Shown piece by piece: positions 50,066-58,547 of a stretch of 64,000 nucleotides of DNA. The notes below the pieces were generated by a model. The model saw only the letters and a program-made list of their open reading frames with translations, was not told the DNA's origin and made no database searches. Both the position numbers and the translations under genes were made by a program. The stretch is taken from positions 496,001 through 560,000 of the forward strand of contig NZ_JBFJUX010000001.1 in the NCBI RefSeq assembly GCF_041624475.1, in the 5' to 3' direction. This DNA comes from Litorivivens sp041624475. GTDB lineage: Bacteria; Pseudomonadota; Gammaproteobacteria; Pseudomonadales; Spongiibacteraceae. How positions within the stretch are numbered: the stretch's first letter is position 1; each line of letters begins with the position of its first letter.

Positions 50066-52009
50066 CTATTCTTGCGAGAGCAGGGTTGTTACATAATTCA
50101 ATGCTTCACGGGCGCTGTGCTTGTCGTAGCCATAATCCTGAATCAGGCGTTCTTCCACCGCGGCAATCTTGTCCTGGGTTTCGTCGTCCGGTCGCGAAAT
50201 GGAGCTGACCAGTCGCAGCACATCGCGGCGTTCCTCGAACAGGTATTTCTCCATGGCCTCTTTCAGGCGGGCATGGGAGTCGAGGGTAAACTTCTCGCCG
50301 TTTTTGTAGGCCACCATGGCCTTGCGCACCACTTCCTGACGGAAGGTCTGTTTGCCCGCATCGGACACGTTGATCTTTTCTTCCACCGCGCGCAGAAAAC
50401 GTTCGTCCGGGTCGCGGGTTTCGTTGGTGATCGGGTCTTTCACTTCGCGCTTGTCGAGGGCGGCTTCCACTTCGTCCAGATATTTCTCCAGCAGGTTTTC
50501 GCTCTCTTCTTCAAAGGACACAAACAGCGCTTTGTGAACGTCTTCTTTCACCCAGTGGTTGTAGAAGTCCTTGCGGGCGGTGACCAGAAAATCCACCCAC
50601 TCGCGTTTTTGTTTGGCGTCCATGCGCGCGTCGTTCTCAATCGACTCTTTCAGGGTAACCAGCACTTCCATGCTGGTGAGGCTTTTTGCCTCAGAGCGCG
50701 AGATGGCATTGGACAGCGCGTTGACGACAAAGCGCGGCGACACACCGGCCAGGCCTTCGTCGGGGTATTCGTTGCGAATCTTGTCCACTTCATTGCGAGA
50801 GAATCCCTGCACGTCTTCACCGGCGTACAGCTTCACTTTTTTCGACAGATCCAGATCGTCACGCTCGGAGGGTTTCAGCCGCGAGAGTACGGCGAACAAA
50901 GCAGCTAACCGCAGGGCGTGCGGATCGAGGTGAACATCGCGGAAGGTTGGCGCCTGGGCAATCAGCTTGCGATAGATTTTCGCCTCGTCGCGGTAGTTCA
51001 TGGTGTAGGGCACCTGCACAATCACCATCCGGTCGAGCAGGGCCTCGTTTTCTTTTTCCTGCAGGAATTTTTTAAATTCCGCCAGGTTGGTGTGGGCAAC
51101 GATGGTTTCGTCCACGTGAATCAGCGGAAAGCGCGAGACTTTTACGTTCTTTTCCTGAGTGAGCGTAAGCAGCAGATACAGGAACTCGCGTTTAACCTTG
51201 AGAATCTCGATCATTTCCAGCAGGCCGCGGCTGGCGGAATACACCGCGCCTGACCAGGACCAGGCCTGCGGATCGCCCTCGTCACCAAATTCTGACACCT
51301 TGGCCAGATCCACCGAGCCGATCAGGTCTGCAATGTCAGCGGTGGTCGGGTCGTGCGGGGCGTAGGTACCGACGCCGACGCGTTTGGCTTCGGACAGGAA
51401 GATGCGCTCCACCGGGTACTGCATGAAGTCGCCTTCGTATTCTTTTTCCAGAATGGCCTGACAGTAGGGTGACAGCTCGCCCTGGATATCGACGCCGTAA
51501 GTTTCGCGAAATTCGGCGCGCAAGGTATGCGGTACCAGCGACAGCGGGTTTTCGTGCAGGGGTGAACCCTTGAGGCCGTAGAGCGCGCCGTCATCGGTAT
51601 GGCTGTACTCTTCCATACCGCGCTTCATCAGAATCACCAGGCTGGATTTACCGCCTGAAGGCGGGCCCAGTAACAGCAGCAGACGGCGCCCGACTTCGGA
51701 GCCGGCGGCGGCCGCCTTGAAGTAGTCGACAATGCGACGCAGTGCCGGGTCAATGCCGTAGAGTTCGTGGGAAAAAAGTTTCAACGATTGGTCGTCAGTA
51801 CTTTCATGACGGGCGTCTTCGCGTGCCTGCATCCAGCGGAGCATATCCCAGGTGTACTGGTGGCTGTTGCGAGTTGCCAGTGCCGGGTTCGGTTGGACGA
51901 TTTGTTCAAGATATTCCGCAAAGGTACCCTCCCACTGCCGTGTGCGGTGTTGATGGGTAAAAGATTGCAGGGACTGAACAAATGCATCGTGCCCATTACT
52001 GCTAGCCAT
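50066..52009 (-). CDS. prkA: PrkA family serine protein kinase / AAA+ ATPase
   Basis: 647 residues from ATG 52009, with GGAGG 6-10 bases before it. PrkA: Walker A LLGPPSGGKSSLVILMKRG at about residue 110, RWEGTFAEYLEQIVQP at the N-terminus (as in Bacillus PrkA), PLIHVDETIVAHTNLAEFKKF and RLLLLL strands of the AAA core, and a kinase-like C-terminal part with YKNGEKFTLDSHARLKEAMEKYLFEE. Reported as a serine kinase in Bacillus and linked to stationary phase in enterobacteria. First gene of the prkA-yhbH-spoVR operon. Confidence 0.95.
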   Translation of the reverse strand: MASSNGHDAFVQSLQSFTHQHRTRQWEGTFAEYLEQIVQPNPALATRNSHQYTWDMLRWMQAREDARHESTDDQSLKLFSHELYGIDPALRRIVDYFKAAAAGSEVGRRLLLLLGPPSGGKSSLVILMKRGMEEYSHTDDGALYGLKGSPLHENPLSLVPHTLRAEFRETYGVDIQGELSPYCQAILEKEYEGDFMQYPVERIFLSEAKRVGVGTYAPHDPTTADIADLIGSVDLAKVSEFGDEGDPQAWSWSGAVYSASRGLLEMIEILKVKREFLYLLLTLTQEKNVKVSRFPLIHVDETIVAHTNLAEFKKFLQEKENEALLDRMVIVQVPYTMNYRDEAKIYRKLIAQAPTFRDVHLDPHALRLAALFAVLSRLKPSERDDLDLSKKVKLYAGEDVQGFSRNEVDKIRNEYPDEGLAGVSPRFVVNALSNAISRSEAKSLTSMEVLVTLKESIENDARMDAKQKREWVDFLVTARKDFYNHWVKEDVHKALFVSFEEESENLLEKYLDEVEAALDKREVKDPITNETRDPDERFLRAVEEKINVSDAGKQTFRQEVVRKAMVAYKNGEKFTLDSHARLKEAMEKYLFEERRDVLRLVSSISRPDDETQDKIAAVEERLIQDYGYDKHSAREALNYVTTLLSQE

Positions 52010-52339
52010 GAGAACCTCCATGCCAACGCCGGTGTGAGAGCGAACACGGAGCGGCGGCGTTCTGACTGTTGTGGCTCTTGAAAGCTTAGAGCGACGAAAC
52101 CCTTCAGGGTTTCATGAAAACGTCGCAGTTTTCCGCATCCTTACTTTGTTCTAGCATAGTTTGTGTGTACGTGGGATAGGTAAATTCCGATTTTGATGTT
52201 TTTTCGGAAGATGTGAATAAAGCGCTTCACAGCGAGAATGAATGCGAACATAATGGTTTTCTGCTCGCATTTTTCGGCACGTCTTTTTGCGCACTTTGCT
52301 GCGGTATTTCCCTTTCGTTATTTTTGCAGATTCTCTAAC
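52010..52339. other. Intergenic region before prkA
   Basis: 330 bases between the prkA start and the rnz stop, both on the minus strand. A minus-strand CTATGCT (52153-52159) resembles the sigma-S extended -10 box CTATACT and has no -35 partner, consistent with sigma-S control of PrkA operons in enterobacteria, but this is weak. A perfect hairpin GAAACCCT/AGGGTTTC lies at 52096-52113. No gene seen. Confidence 0.4.
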
Positions 52340-53320
52340 TCAGCGTGGTTTTTCGTCGAGCTTTTCCAGCGCGCCGTCGTGGGTCAGCTGATAACTATCC
52401 AGATCCTTTGCCAATACGATATTGCCGCTGTAATGCTGCGCTGCTTCCGCGCGCAACTCATCGACGTGGCGCTTGCCGGGGGCCGGCATCTCGCGGTAGC
52501 GCTGGCTGAAGTGAGTCAGCGCCAGATGGGGCAGCGCGGCGCTGGCGGCGGTTTTGGCCAGCATGGCCGCTGTGCTGTGCATGTACTGGGGGCCGACCTG
52601 CGCCAGAATATCCTCGGTGAAGGTGGCCTCATGTACCAGAAGGTCAGTGTTTTTCAGGGCTGATAGCAGCAGATCAGGTTGATCATTGTCGCCGCCCACC
52701 ATAATGGTGCGCGCTTTCCAGCTGGGTTCGCAAACCTGTTCCGGGTTGATGCTGCGCCCGTCATCGAGCGTTACGCTATGGCCGTGTTGCAGCTCGCCCC
52801 ACAGAGGGCCGCGCGGCACTTGCAGTGCGTTCAGTGTTTCCTGATTCAGTGTGTGCGGCGGTTTTTCTTCAAACCGATAGGCAAAGCTCGGTACCCGGTG
52901 TGACAGGGCGTGGGCACTGACCCGAAGATGTTCATCCTCGTAAACCGCTGAGTGTTGATCTGAACGGACGAAGTGCAGGGGGTAGCGCAGGGTGTGCAGG
53001 TCGGTGTGCAGGCGTACCGCTTCGACAAATTGCTGGATGCCGTCGGGGGCGCAGATGGTCAGGGGCTGGGTGCGCCCGCTCATGTTGGCGCTGGCAATAA
53101 TACCGGGCAGGCCGTAGCAGTGATCGCCGTGCACATGGCTGATGAATATAGCCCTTAGGCGCGCCAGGCTGTGCCGGCTCTGTAACAAACGGTGCTGGGT
53201 GCCCTCGCCGCAGTCCACCAGATACCAGTCTCGCTGATCGTCGATGGAGAGCGCGAAGCCGCTGACATTGCGTTGCCGGGTGGGTACGCCGGCGGAAGTG
53301 CCCAGGAATGTAAATCGCAT
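52340..53320 (-). CDS. rnz: Ribonuclease Z
   Basis: 326 residues from ATG 53320 (MRFTFLGTSAGVPTRQRNVSG); the open frame to 53401 upstream runs into the TetR gene and is not family-like. Metallo-beta-lactamase fold endonuclease that processes tRNA 3' ends. Zinc motif ISHVHGDHCYGLPG at about residue 62, HEATF near 215 and LTHFSQRY near 270. A loop of varied length lies after the core, typical for the short RNase Z form. Confidence 0.95.
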   Translation of the reverse strand: MRFTFLGTSAGVPTRQRNVSGFALSIDDQRDWYLVDCGEGTQHRLLQSRHSLARLRAIFISHVHGDHCYGLPGIIASANMSGRTQPLTICAPDGIQQFVEAVRLHTDLHTLRYPLHFVRSDQHSAVYEDEHLRVSAHALSHRVPSFAYRFEEKPPHTLNQETLNALQVPRGPLWGELQHGHSVTLDDGRSINPEQVCEPSWKARTIMVGGDNDQPDLLLSALKNTDLLVHEATFTEDILAQVGPQYMHSTAAMLAKTAASAALPHLALTHFSQRYREMPAPGKRHVDELRAEAAQHYSGNIVLAKDLDSYQLTHDGALEKLDEKPR

Positions 53321-53336
53321 GTCGGCAGTATACCGC

Positions 53337-54068
53337 TTAACGTAACGGCGCGAGGAGCTTGCGGGTGCGTTGCGAGGGCGCCAGCGACAGGACCGCGACA
53401 ATGCTGTCGATAAGATTGCTGGTCATAAACTCGGTGTCTGTCGACAGGGCCTGATAGGCTTCTGTGTGGCGCACGCGGGCGTGATCAGACACGCCGTGAT
53501 AGGCGAGCAGGTTCATGTGCAGGATGCGCTGTTCAACCACCGGTTGGGGCAGATGGCCCAGCTGTTTGGCGGTAAATTCGGCGATTTTGCTTTCGCGCAC
53601 CAGTTGCAGGTGGTGTTTCTCCGGTGTCTGGTAGCCCAGCGTGTTGGCGGTGATTAACTCGGCGCTGATGTGGATATAGGCCTCACCCCCATCCGGATCG
53701 TCCAGTTTTTCGATCAGGGGTTGCACCATGGCGGTGGCAACGATGATCTCGGTCGGCTCGTCGCGCGCGGCGAGTTCGTCGATGATGGCGGCGCGGCGCT
53801 CGGCGACGCCGGTCGAGTGCTTGTCGAAGATCGCCTGCAACAGGCCGTTCTTGCCGCCAAAGTGGTATTGAATGGCATTGCGGTTGCTCTGGCGTGCGGC
53901 GCGGGTGATGGTGTTGAGTGATACGCCCTCAACGCCGTGACGGGCGAACAGGGTTTCGGCCGCGCGCACGATGGCCTGTTGGGTGCGTAAGCTGCGATTG
54001 TCGGGGGAACTTGTGGTCAAAGGTGTTTCTGCCTGAATTGTGGGTCGCCGTCGGTAGCCCTGTCGCAT
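53337..54068 (-). CDS. TetR family regulator
   Basis: About 243 residues from ATG 54068. TetR N-terminal helix-turn-helix: TQQAIVRAAETLFARHGVEGVSLNTITRAARQSNRNAIQYHFGGKNGLLQAIFDKHS; the ligand domain follows. No ligand can be told. The start is uncertain: no good ribosome site at 54068, and a TTG near 54020 (LTTSSPDNR) is possible. It stops 16 bases from the rnz start and is divergent from the LLM gene, with a palindrome between them. Confidence 0.88.
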   Translation of the reverse strand: MRQGYRRRPTIQAETPLTTSSPDNRSLRTQQAIVRAAETLFARHGVEGVSLNTITRAARQSNRNAIQYHFGGKNGLLQAIFDKHSTGVAERRAAIIDELAARDEPTEIIVATAMVQPLIEKLDDPDGGEAYIHISAELITANTLGYQTPEKHHLQLVRESKIAEFTAKQLGHLPQPVVEQRILHMNLLAYHGVSDHARVRHTEAYQALSTDTEFMTSNLIDSIVAVLSLAPSQRTRKLLAPLR

Positions 54069-54136
54069 GGGCAGGAAAGCCAAGAGTGGTCCAGCAGTCT
54101 GAACCAGTGCTCCGGGCCGCGCCTGTCCGATTTAAG

Positions 54137-54155
54137 GTGATTGTATTAGTATCAC
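54137..54155. promoter_or_regulatory. Candidate TetR operator
   Basis: GTGATTGTATTAGTATCAC is a 19-base near-palindrome (GTGAT..TA.TA..ATCAC). It lies 69-87 bases upstream of the TetR start and 208 bases upstream of the LLM start. A second small palindrome CATACGTAGTATG is at 54228-54240. Either could be the regulator's site. Confidence 0.5.
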
Positions 54156-54362
54156 TGGCATTGGCCGAGCTCAAGTTGCACCGTTGTCAGGCTCTGCCCT
54201 TCATACGGGTGAGGCGGTCAGCGCCCACATACGTAGTATGATCTGTTGCAGACTATAAGAACCGATATCCAATTATGGGCTGGGTTTCGTAAACACGGGG
54301 CGGTAGCGATCTGCGCCTCACTATTAGAATGATTGCTTGCTTGAAATTGACAGGAGCGTTCC

Positions 54363-55238
54363 ATGAAATTTGCTTACCACCACAGCATGTGCCCGCCAGA
54401 ACAGTACGTGCCGCTGACCAAGGCAGCGGAAGAAATCGGATTTGACACCGTGACCTTCCCGGACAGCATCTGCTACCCGAAAGAAGCCAGTTCCAAATAC
54501 CCCTACAACGCCGATGGCAGCCGCGAGTTTCTGGATGGTGTTCCGTTTATCGAGCCCTTCCTGCTGATGTCACACCTGGCGGCGGTGACAACCAAGATCC
54601 GTTTTTCTACCTCGGTACACAAAACAGCCGTTCACGAACCGGCTCTGCTGGCGAAGATGATGTCCAGTCTGGCGGTGCTCAGTGGCAACCGCTTTATGTA
54701 CGGCGCCGGTATCAGCCCCTGGGGTGAAGATTTTGATGTCACCAACACGCCCTGGGAAAAGCGCGGCAAGCGTCTGGATGAAATTATCGAGATTGTTAAC
54801 GGCCTGATGAGCGGCGAGTATTTCGGTTATGAGGGTGAGATTTTTACCATGCCGGCAATCAAGCTGTGCCCGGTGCCCAGCGAGCGTCCCAAGATTCTGG
54901 TGGGTGGCCACTCCAAGCCGGCCCTGCGCCGCGCAGCTCGTCTGGGCGACGGCTGGATCGCCGCCGGTGGTGATGCCGAATCAATCAAGGTCATGGTGGA
55001 TCAGATCAACGAGTTCCGTAAGGAATACGGTCGCGACCATCTGCCTTTCGAATTTCAGGCCATGACCCAGGACGCCTACAGCCCCGACGGTATCAAACGC
55101 CTGAAAGAAATCGGCATTGATGAAGTACTGGTTGCCTTCCGCAACGTCTACGAGGCGGAGCCGGACGACAAAACCGTAGAAGAAAAAATCGGCATGATGA
55201 AGTGGTTCGCCGATGAGGTAATTGCCAAGTCACGCTGA
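54363..55238 (+). CDS. LLM class flavin-dependent oxidoreductase (F420-type)
   Basis: 291 residues, luciferase-like monooxygenase. MKFAYHHSMCPPEQYVPLTKAAEEIGFDTVTFPDS, LAAVTTKIRFSTSVHKTAVHEPALLAKMMSSLAVLSGNRFMYGAGISPWGEDF and RPKILVGGHSKPALRRAARLGDGW are family elements; the pattern is closer to F420-dependent than FMN-dependent members. GACAGGAGCG gives a ribosome site. An esterase follows 46 bases on. It is not closely similar to the LLM at 25947. Probable role in lipid or xenobiotic breakdown, inferred from the neighbours. Confidence 0.9.
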   Translation: MKFAYHHSMCPPEQYVPLTKAAEEIGFDTVTFPDSICYPKEASSKYPYNADGSREFLDGVPFIEPFLLMSHLAAVTTKIRFSTSVHKTAVHEPALLAKMMSSLAVLSGNRFMYGAGISPWGEDFDVTNTPWEKRGKRLDEIIEIVNGLMSGEYFGYEGEIFTMPAIKLCPVPSERPKILVGGHSKPALRRAARLGDGWIAAGGDAESIKVMVDQINEFRKEYGRDHLPFEFQAMTQDAYSPDGIKRLKEIGIDEVLVAFRNVYEAEPDDKTVEEKIGMMKWFADEVIAKSR

Positions 55239-55284
55239 TAAGCCCTTACAATGCCCGCATAGCTAAAACAATAAGAGGCGGGTT

Positions 55285-56265
55285 ATGAAAAAGCGCTATT
55301 GGTTTGTGTTGGGTGTTGCGCTGCTGGCAGGGGTTCTGCTGGCAGCGCGCTCTTTCCTTCTCCCTTCTGTTATTCAGTTGCCGCAACTCAGTGGCGAGCT
55401 GACAGTTCTGACAACGACCCATAACGACCTGCAACGCCAGTACCGCGTATATACACCTGCGCAACTGCCGGAGGCGCCGGCAGCCTTGTTTGTGTTTCAC
55501 GGTTCGGTGTCGACCGGCGCGTCCATGCGTGAGCTGACGGCGCGGCAATTCGACCGGCTGGCGGACGAGCAGGGGCTGGTGGTGGTCTATCCCGACGGTA
55601 TAGAGCGCCACTGGAATGACTGCCGGGCCTCGGCCAGTTATCAGGCCAATGTGCGCAATATCGACGATGTGGGATTTGTCCGGCGCATGATTGAAGAGCT
55701 GAAAGCCAGTCACGGTATCGACGCCGACAGAGTCTATGCGACCGGGCTTTCCAATGGTGGCCATATGACCCTGCGATTGGCACTGGAGGCGCCGGAGTTG
55801 ATGGCAGGCTACGCGCCGATTGCCGCCAATTTGCCGGTGGACGCCAATCTCGATTGCGACAAGCGCGGCGAGGCGGTGAATATTGCGTTGATCGAAGGCA
55901 GTGCTGATCCGGTAAACCCCTATGACGGGGGGCTGGTGAAGCTGCTGTGGGATGAGAGCCGGGGTGAGGTTCTGTCGGCGGCAGAGACGGCGGAGTATTT
56001 TGCGGGGCTGGCAGGCTACGACAAAGGGCCGCAGTATTTTGAACTGGCGGATACCGAGCAGGACGATGACGGCTATATCGATGCCCAGCTCTGGTATGGC
56101 AAGGCGGTCCGGGTGGGTTTGTTTACCATGCAGGGCGGCGGGCATGTGGTGCCCAGTGTCAACGCTCGTTTTGGTTTACTGGGTGGGGATATTCGCGATA
56201 TCGACGCGGCCGATCTGATCTGGGCCTTTCTGACGGCCGCGCCCGCCGAGGCGGGCCTGCCGTGA
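55285..56265 (+). CDS. Esterase of the PHB depolymerase / LpqC family, secreted
   Basis: 326 residues. N-terminal signal/anchor (YWFVLGVALLAGVLLAARSFLL). Alpha/beta-hydrolase: oxyanion segment LFVFHGSVSTGASMRELT, nucleophile elbow YATGLSNGGHMTLR, acid in IEGSADPVNPYDGG and histidine in MQGGGHVVPSV. The pattern GLSNGGHM is that of feruloyl esterase / PHB depolymerase-like enzymes. Exported to the periplasm or membrane. Convergent with the next TetR gene, 6 bases apart. Confidence 0.85.
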   Translation: MKKRYWFVLGVALLAGVLLAARSFLLPSVIQLPQLSGELTVLTTTHNDLQRQYRVYTPAQLPEAPAALFVFHGSVSTGASMRELTARQFDRLADEQGLVVVYPDGIERHWNDCRASASYQANVRNIDDVGFVRRMIEELKASHGIDADRVYATGLSNGGHMTLRLALEAPELMAGYAPIAANLPVDANLDCDKRGEAVNIALIEGSADPVNPYDGGLVKLLWDESRGEVLSAAETAEYFAGLAGYDKGPQYFELADTEQDDDGYIDAQLWYGKAVRVGLFTMQGGGHVVPSVNARFGLLGGDIRDIDAADLIWAFLTAAPAEAGLP

Positions 56266-56271
56266 GCGGGT

Positions 56272-56898
56272 TCAGGCTTCGGCCAGCTCCACCACCTGGG
56301 CTTTGACCGGGCGCAGTTTCTCGACAATATCGAACAGGTAAGCGGCGTGTTCGCGGCGCTTGGCCATGGGCACCATCAACAGGTTCTGGGCGGCGCCCAT
56401 CACCATATCGAAGGCCATCTTGGTAATCAGTTCCGGGTCCAGGTCGCGGCGGACTTCGCCCTTCTTCTGCAGGGTGCGGATGAATTCGCCCATCAGAACG
56501 CGAAACTGACCGATTTTCTCGATCTGGCTCTGCAGGCCTTCGCCGCTGCGAGTCAGGCAGTAATGGTAGAGGTTGAAGCGCACCCGCCACTCCCGGTCTG
56601 ACTCTTCGTCGAGGGGCAGGCCTGAGGTGATCATGGGGATAAAGTAGTCCAGCGAGATCTCTTCCAGATCGGCAATGGCGTCCTGCATGCGTTGATCAAT
56701 GCGCTGGTCAGCCCACTGAAAGGCGGCCATCACGATCTCTTCCTTGCTGTTGAAGTAGTGTGACAAGACGCCAATCGAGCAGCCCAGCTCTTTGGCTAGC
56801 GCTCTGGTAGTAAGTGCTTCCAAACCCCGGTCGGCTATCAATCTGGACGCTACCGAGGCTACCTCTTCGCGACGGCTGTCGTGATCTACTTTCCGCAC
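56272..56898 (-). CDS. TetR family regulator, BetI-like, next to P450
   Basis: About 208 residues from GTG 56898 (VRKVDHDSRREEVASVASRLIADRG). The open frame reaches 56973, but there the start would overlap a palindrome. TetR helix-turn-helix: GLEALTTRALAKELGCSIGVLSHYFNSKEEIVMAAFQWADQRI; C-terminal domain like BetI/TetR_C_6 with VRFNLYHYCLTRSGEGLQSQIEKI. It is divergent from the P450 gene, so control of the P450 is likely. Confidence 0.85.
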   Translation of the reverse strand: MRKVDHDSRREEVASVASRLIADRGLEALTTRALAKELGCSIGVLSHYFNSKEEIVMAAFQWADQRIDQRMQDAIADLEEISLDYFIPMITSGLPLDEESDREWRVRFNLYHYCLTRSGEGLQSQIEKIGQFRVLMGEFIRTLQKKGEVRRDLDPELITKMAFDMVMGAAQNLLMVPMAKRREHAAYLFDIVEKLRPVKAQVVELAEA

Positions 56899-56970
56899 GC
56901 AGCGTACCCCACTTATTTTCAGGTTGTTTTTTAGTCGATTGTGACAGTATACCCGGATCGGGATATTTTT

Positions 56971-56990
56971 CATATCGAACGCTTGATATG
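56971..56990. promoter_or_regulatory. Candidate TetR operator before P450
   Basis: CATATC (56971-56976) and GATATG (56985-56990) form an inverted repeat with an 8-base centre that is partly symmetric too (16 of 20 bases). A third half-site CATATC is at 57004-57009. It lies between the divergent TetR and P450 genes. Confidence 0.55.
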
Positions 56991-57064
56991 TATAAAACTA
57001 TTACATATCATCTGTTCAAAATAAACCGATTAACCTCGGCAACGACCGCAGGAGGAAGGGACCC

Positions 57065-58426
57065 ATGACTGAAGCAGTCGCCAGCTACAAGCAGGCTAAA
57101 GACAATCACAAGCTCAACCACATTCCAGGCTCATTTGGCTTGCCGATTATCGGCCACACCATTTCGCTGGTAAAAGACCTGTACGGCACCATCGACAAGC
57201 AGTACACGCAGTTTGGACCGGTTTCCAAGTTTGGTCTGGCGGGCTTCAAAGGTGTGCTGCTGTGCGGCCCGGATCTGTATCAACAGGTCTATCTCGACAA
57301 GGAAAAGAACTTCTCTGCCGAGATGGGCTACATGGGCTCGCTGGGACGCTTTTATAAGGGCGCCCTGCTGCTGCGTGATCACGAAGAGCACCGTTTTCAG
57401 CGTCGCATGATGCAGACCGCCTTCAAAAACGACGCCATGAAAGGCTATATCGCCACCATGGCGCCGATGCTGCAGGAAGCGGTTGAGAGCTGGGATGGTC
57501 AGGAGAACTTCCACTTCTTCCCGGCGATCAAGCAGGCCCTGCTGGATGTGGCAGCGACTATCTTTGTCGGTCTGGAAAAAGATGATGAGCGTGCGGAAAA
57601 GCTGAACACTGCCTTCACCGACGTGGCCAACGGCCTGATGGGGCTGATCACCAAAGAGATCCCCGGCACCGCCTACGCCAAAGGCAAGAAAGGCGAGCGC
57701 TTCCTGCACGAGTTTTTCGGCAGCCTGATTGAAGAGCGCCGCAAAAACGAAGGTATCGACACCTTCAGCTACTTTGCCAAAGAGCTGAACGAAGACGGCG
57801 AGTATTTCAGCGATCAGGATATCGTCGCTCATATGAGCTTCCTGCTGTTTGCCGCCCACGACACCACGACTTCCGCGCTCAGCCACCTGCTGTTCCACCT
57901 GGGGCAGAACCCGGAGATGCGCCAGCGTCTGCGTGAAGAAGCCCAGGCCATTGGCAAGGACTATCTGGAATACGAAGACCTTGATCGCATGCCGCTGGCC
58001 GATGCCGCCGTGCGTGAAGCCCTGCGCCTGCACCCCTCGGTCATGATGATGCAGCGCCGTACCATCAACGACTGCGAGATTGGCGGCTACCACATCCCCG
58101 CCAACACCATTCTGTTTATTGCACCGCAGTATGTGCATCGCATGGGTGAGTACTGGGATGAGCCTGAAAAGTTTGATCCGGACCGCTGGCTGGAGCCGCG
58201 CAACGAGCACAAGCGCCATTCCTTCAGCTTTGTTGGTTTTGGCGGCGGTGCTCACAAGTGCATCGGTATGCACTTCGCGCTGATGCAGACCAAGAACTTC
58301 CTGCACCAGTTTTTGACCCGCTACGATTTCGAGCTGCCGGCCAATTTCGGCACAGCCATGCAGACGGTTCCACTACCCAAACCGTCAGACGATTTGCCTA
58401 TGGTGTTGAAGCGTCTGAATGGGTAA
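57065..58426 (+). CDS. Cytochrome P450
   Basis: 453 residues, no signal peptide. Oxygen-binding AAHDTT (263-268), ExxR E318-R321, PERF-like FDPDRWLEP, and haem loop GFGGGAHKCIG with Cys 399. Residues 20-30 PGSFGLPIIGHTISL resemble the proline-rich hinge of class II P450s. It looks close to the CYP51/sterol-like or CYP120-like bacterial branch; the substrate is likely hydrophobic, but not shown. GGAGGAAGGG before the start. Followed by a strong terminator, so monocistronic. No ferredoxin partner beside it. Confidence 0.95.
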   Translation: MTEAVASYKQAKDNHKLNHIPGSFGLPIIGHTISLVKDLYGTIDKQYTQFGPVSKFGLAGFKGVLLCGPDLYQQVYLDKEKNFSAEMGYMGSLGRFYKGALLLRDHEEHRFQRRMMQTAFKNDAMKGYIATMAPMLQEAVESWDGQENFHFFPAIKQALLDVAATIFVGLEKDDERAEKLNTAFTDVANGLMGLITKEIPGTAYAKGKKGERFLHEFFGSLIEERRKNEGIDTFSYFAKELNEDGEYFSDQDIVAHMSFLLFAAHDTTTSALSHLLFHLGQNPEMRQRLREEAQAIGKDYLEYEDLDRMPLADAAVREALRLHPSVMMMQRRTINDCEIGGYHIPANTILFIAPQYVHRMGEYWDEPEKFDPDRWLEPRNEHKRHSFSFVGFGGGAHKCIGMHFALMQTKNFLHQFLTRYDFELPANFGTAMQTVPLPKPSDDLPMVLKRLNG

Positions 58427-58440
58427 ACTTCCCTCCGCCA

Positions 58441-58470
58441 AATAACCCGGCACCTGCCGGGTTATTTGCT
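58441..58470 (+). terminator. Intrinsic terminator of P450
   Basis: AATAACCCGGCA, loop CC, TGCCGGGTTATT, a perfect 12-bp stem, 14 bases after the stop; a weak T-tract (TTTGCTGTTT) follows. May work in both directions. Confidence 0.85.
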
Positions 58471-58547
58471 GTTTACCCGCATAAAACACTAAGAAAAGGC
58501 TATCTGCGGGTTGGCCTGATTGAACCTCGTCCTGTTTGGATTTTGAC

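Noticed and set aside
49409..50908. 499-codon open frame antisense to yhbH and prkA
   Set aside because: Crosses two real genes and their gap, low-complexity composition, no start signal.
57131..58306. 391-codon open frame antisense to the P450
   Set aside because: The P450 reading has Cys 399, ExxR and AAHDTT; the antisense has none of any family.
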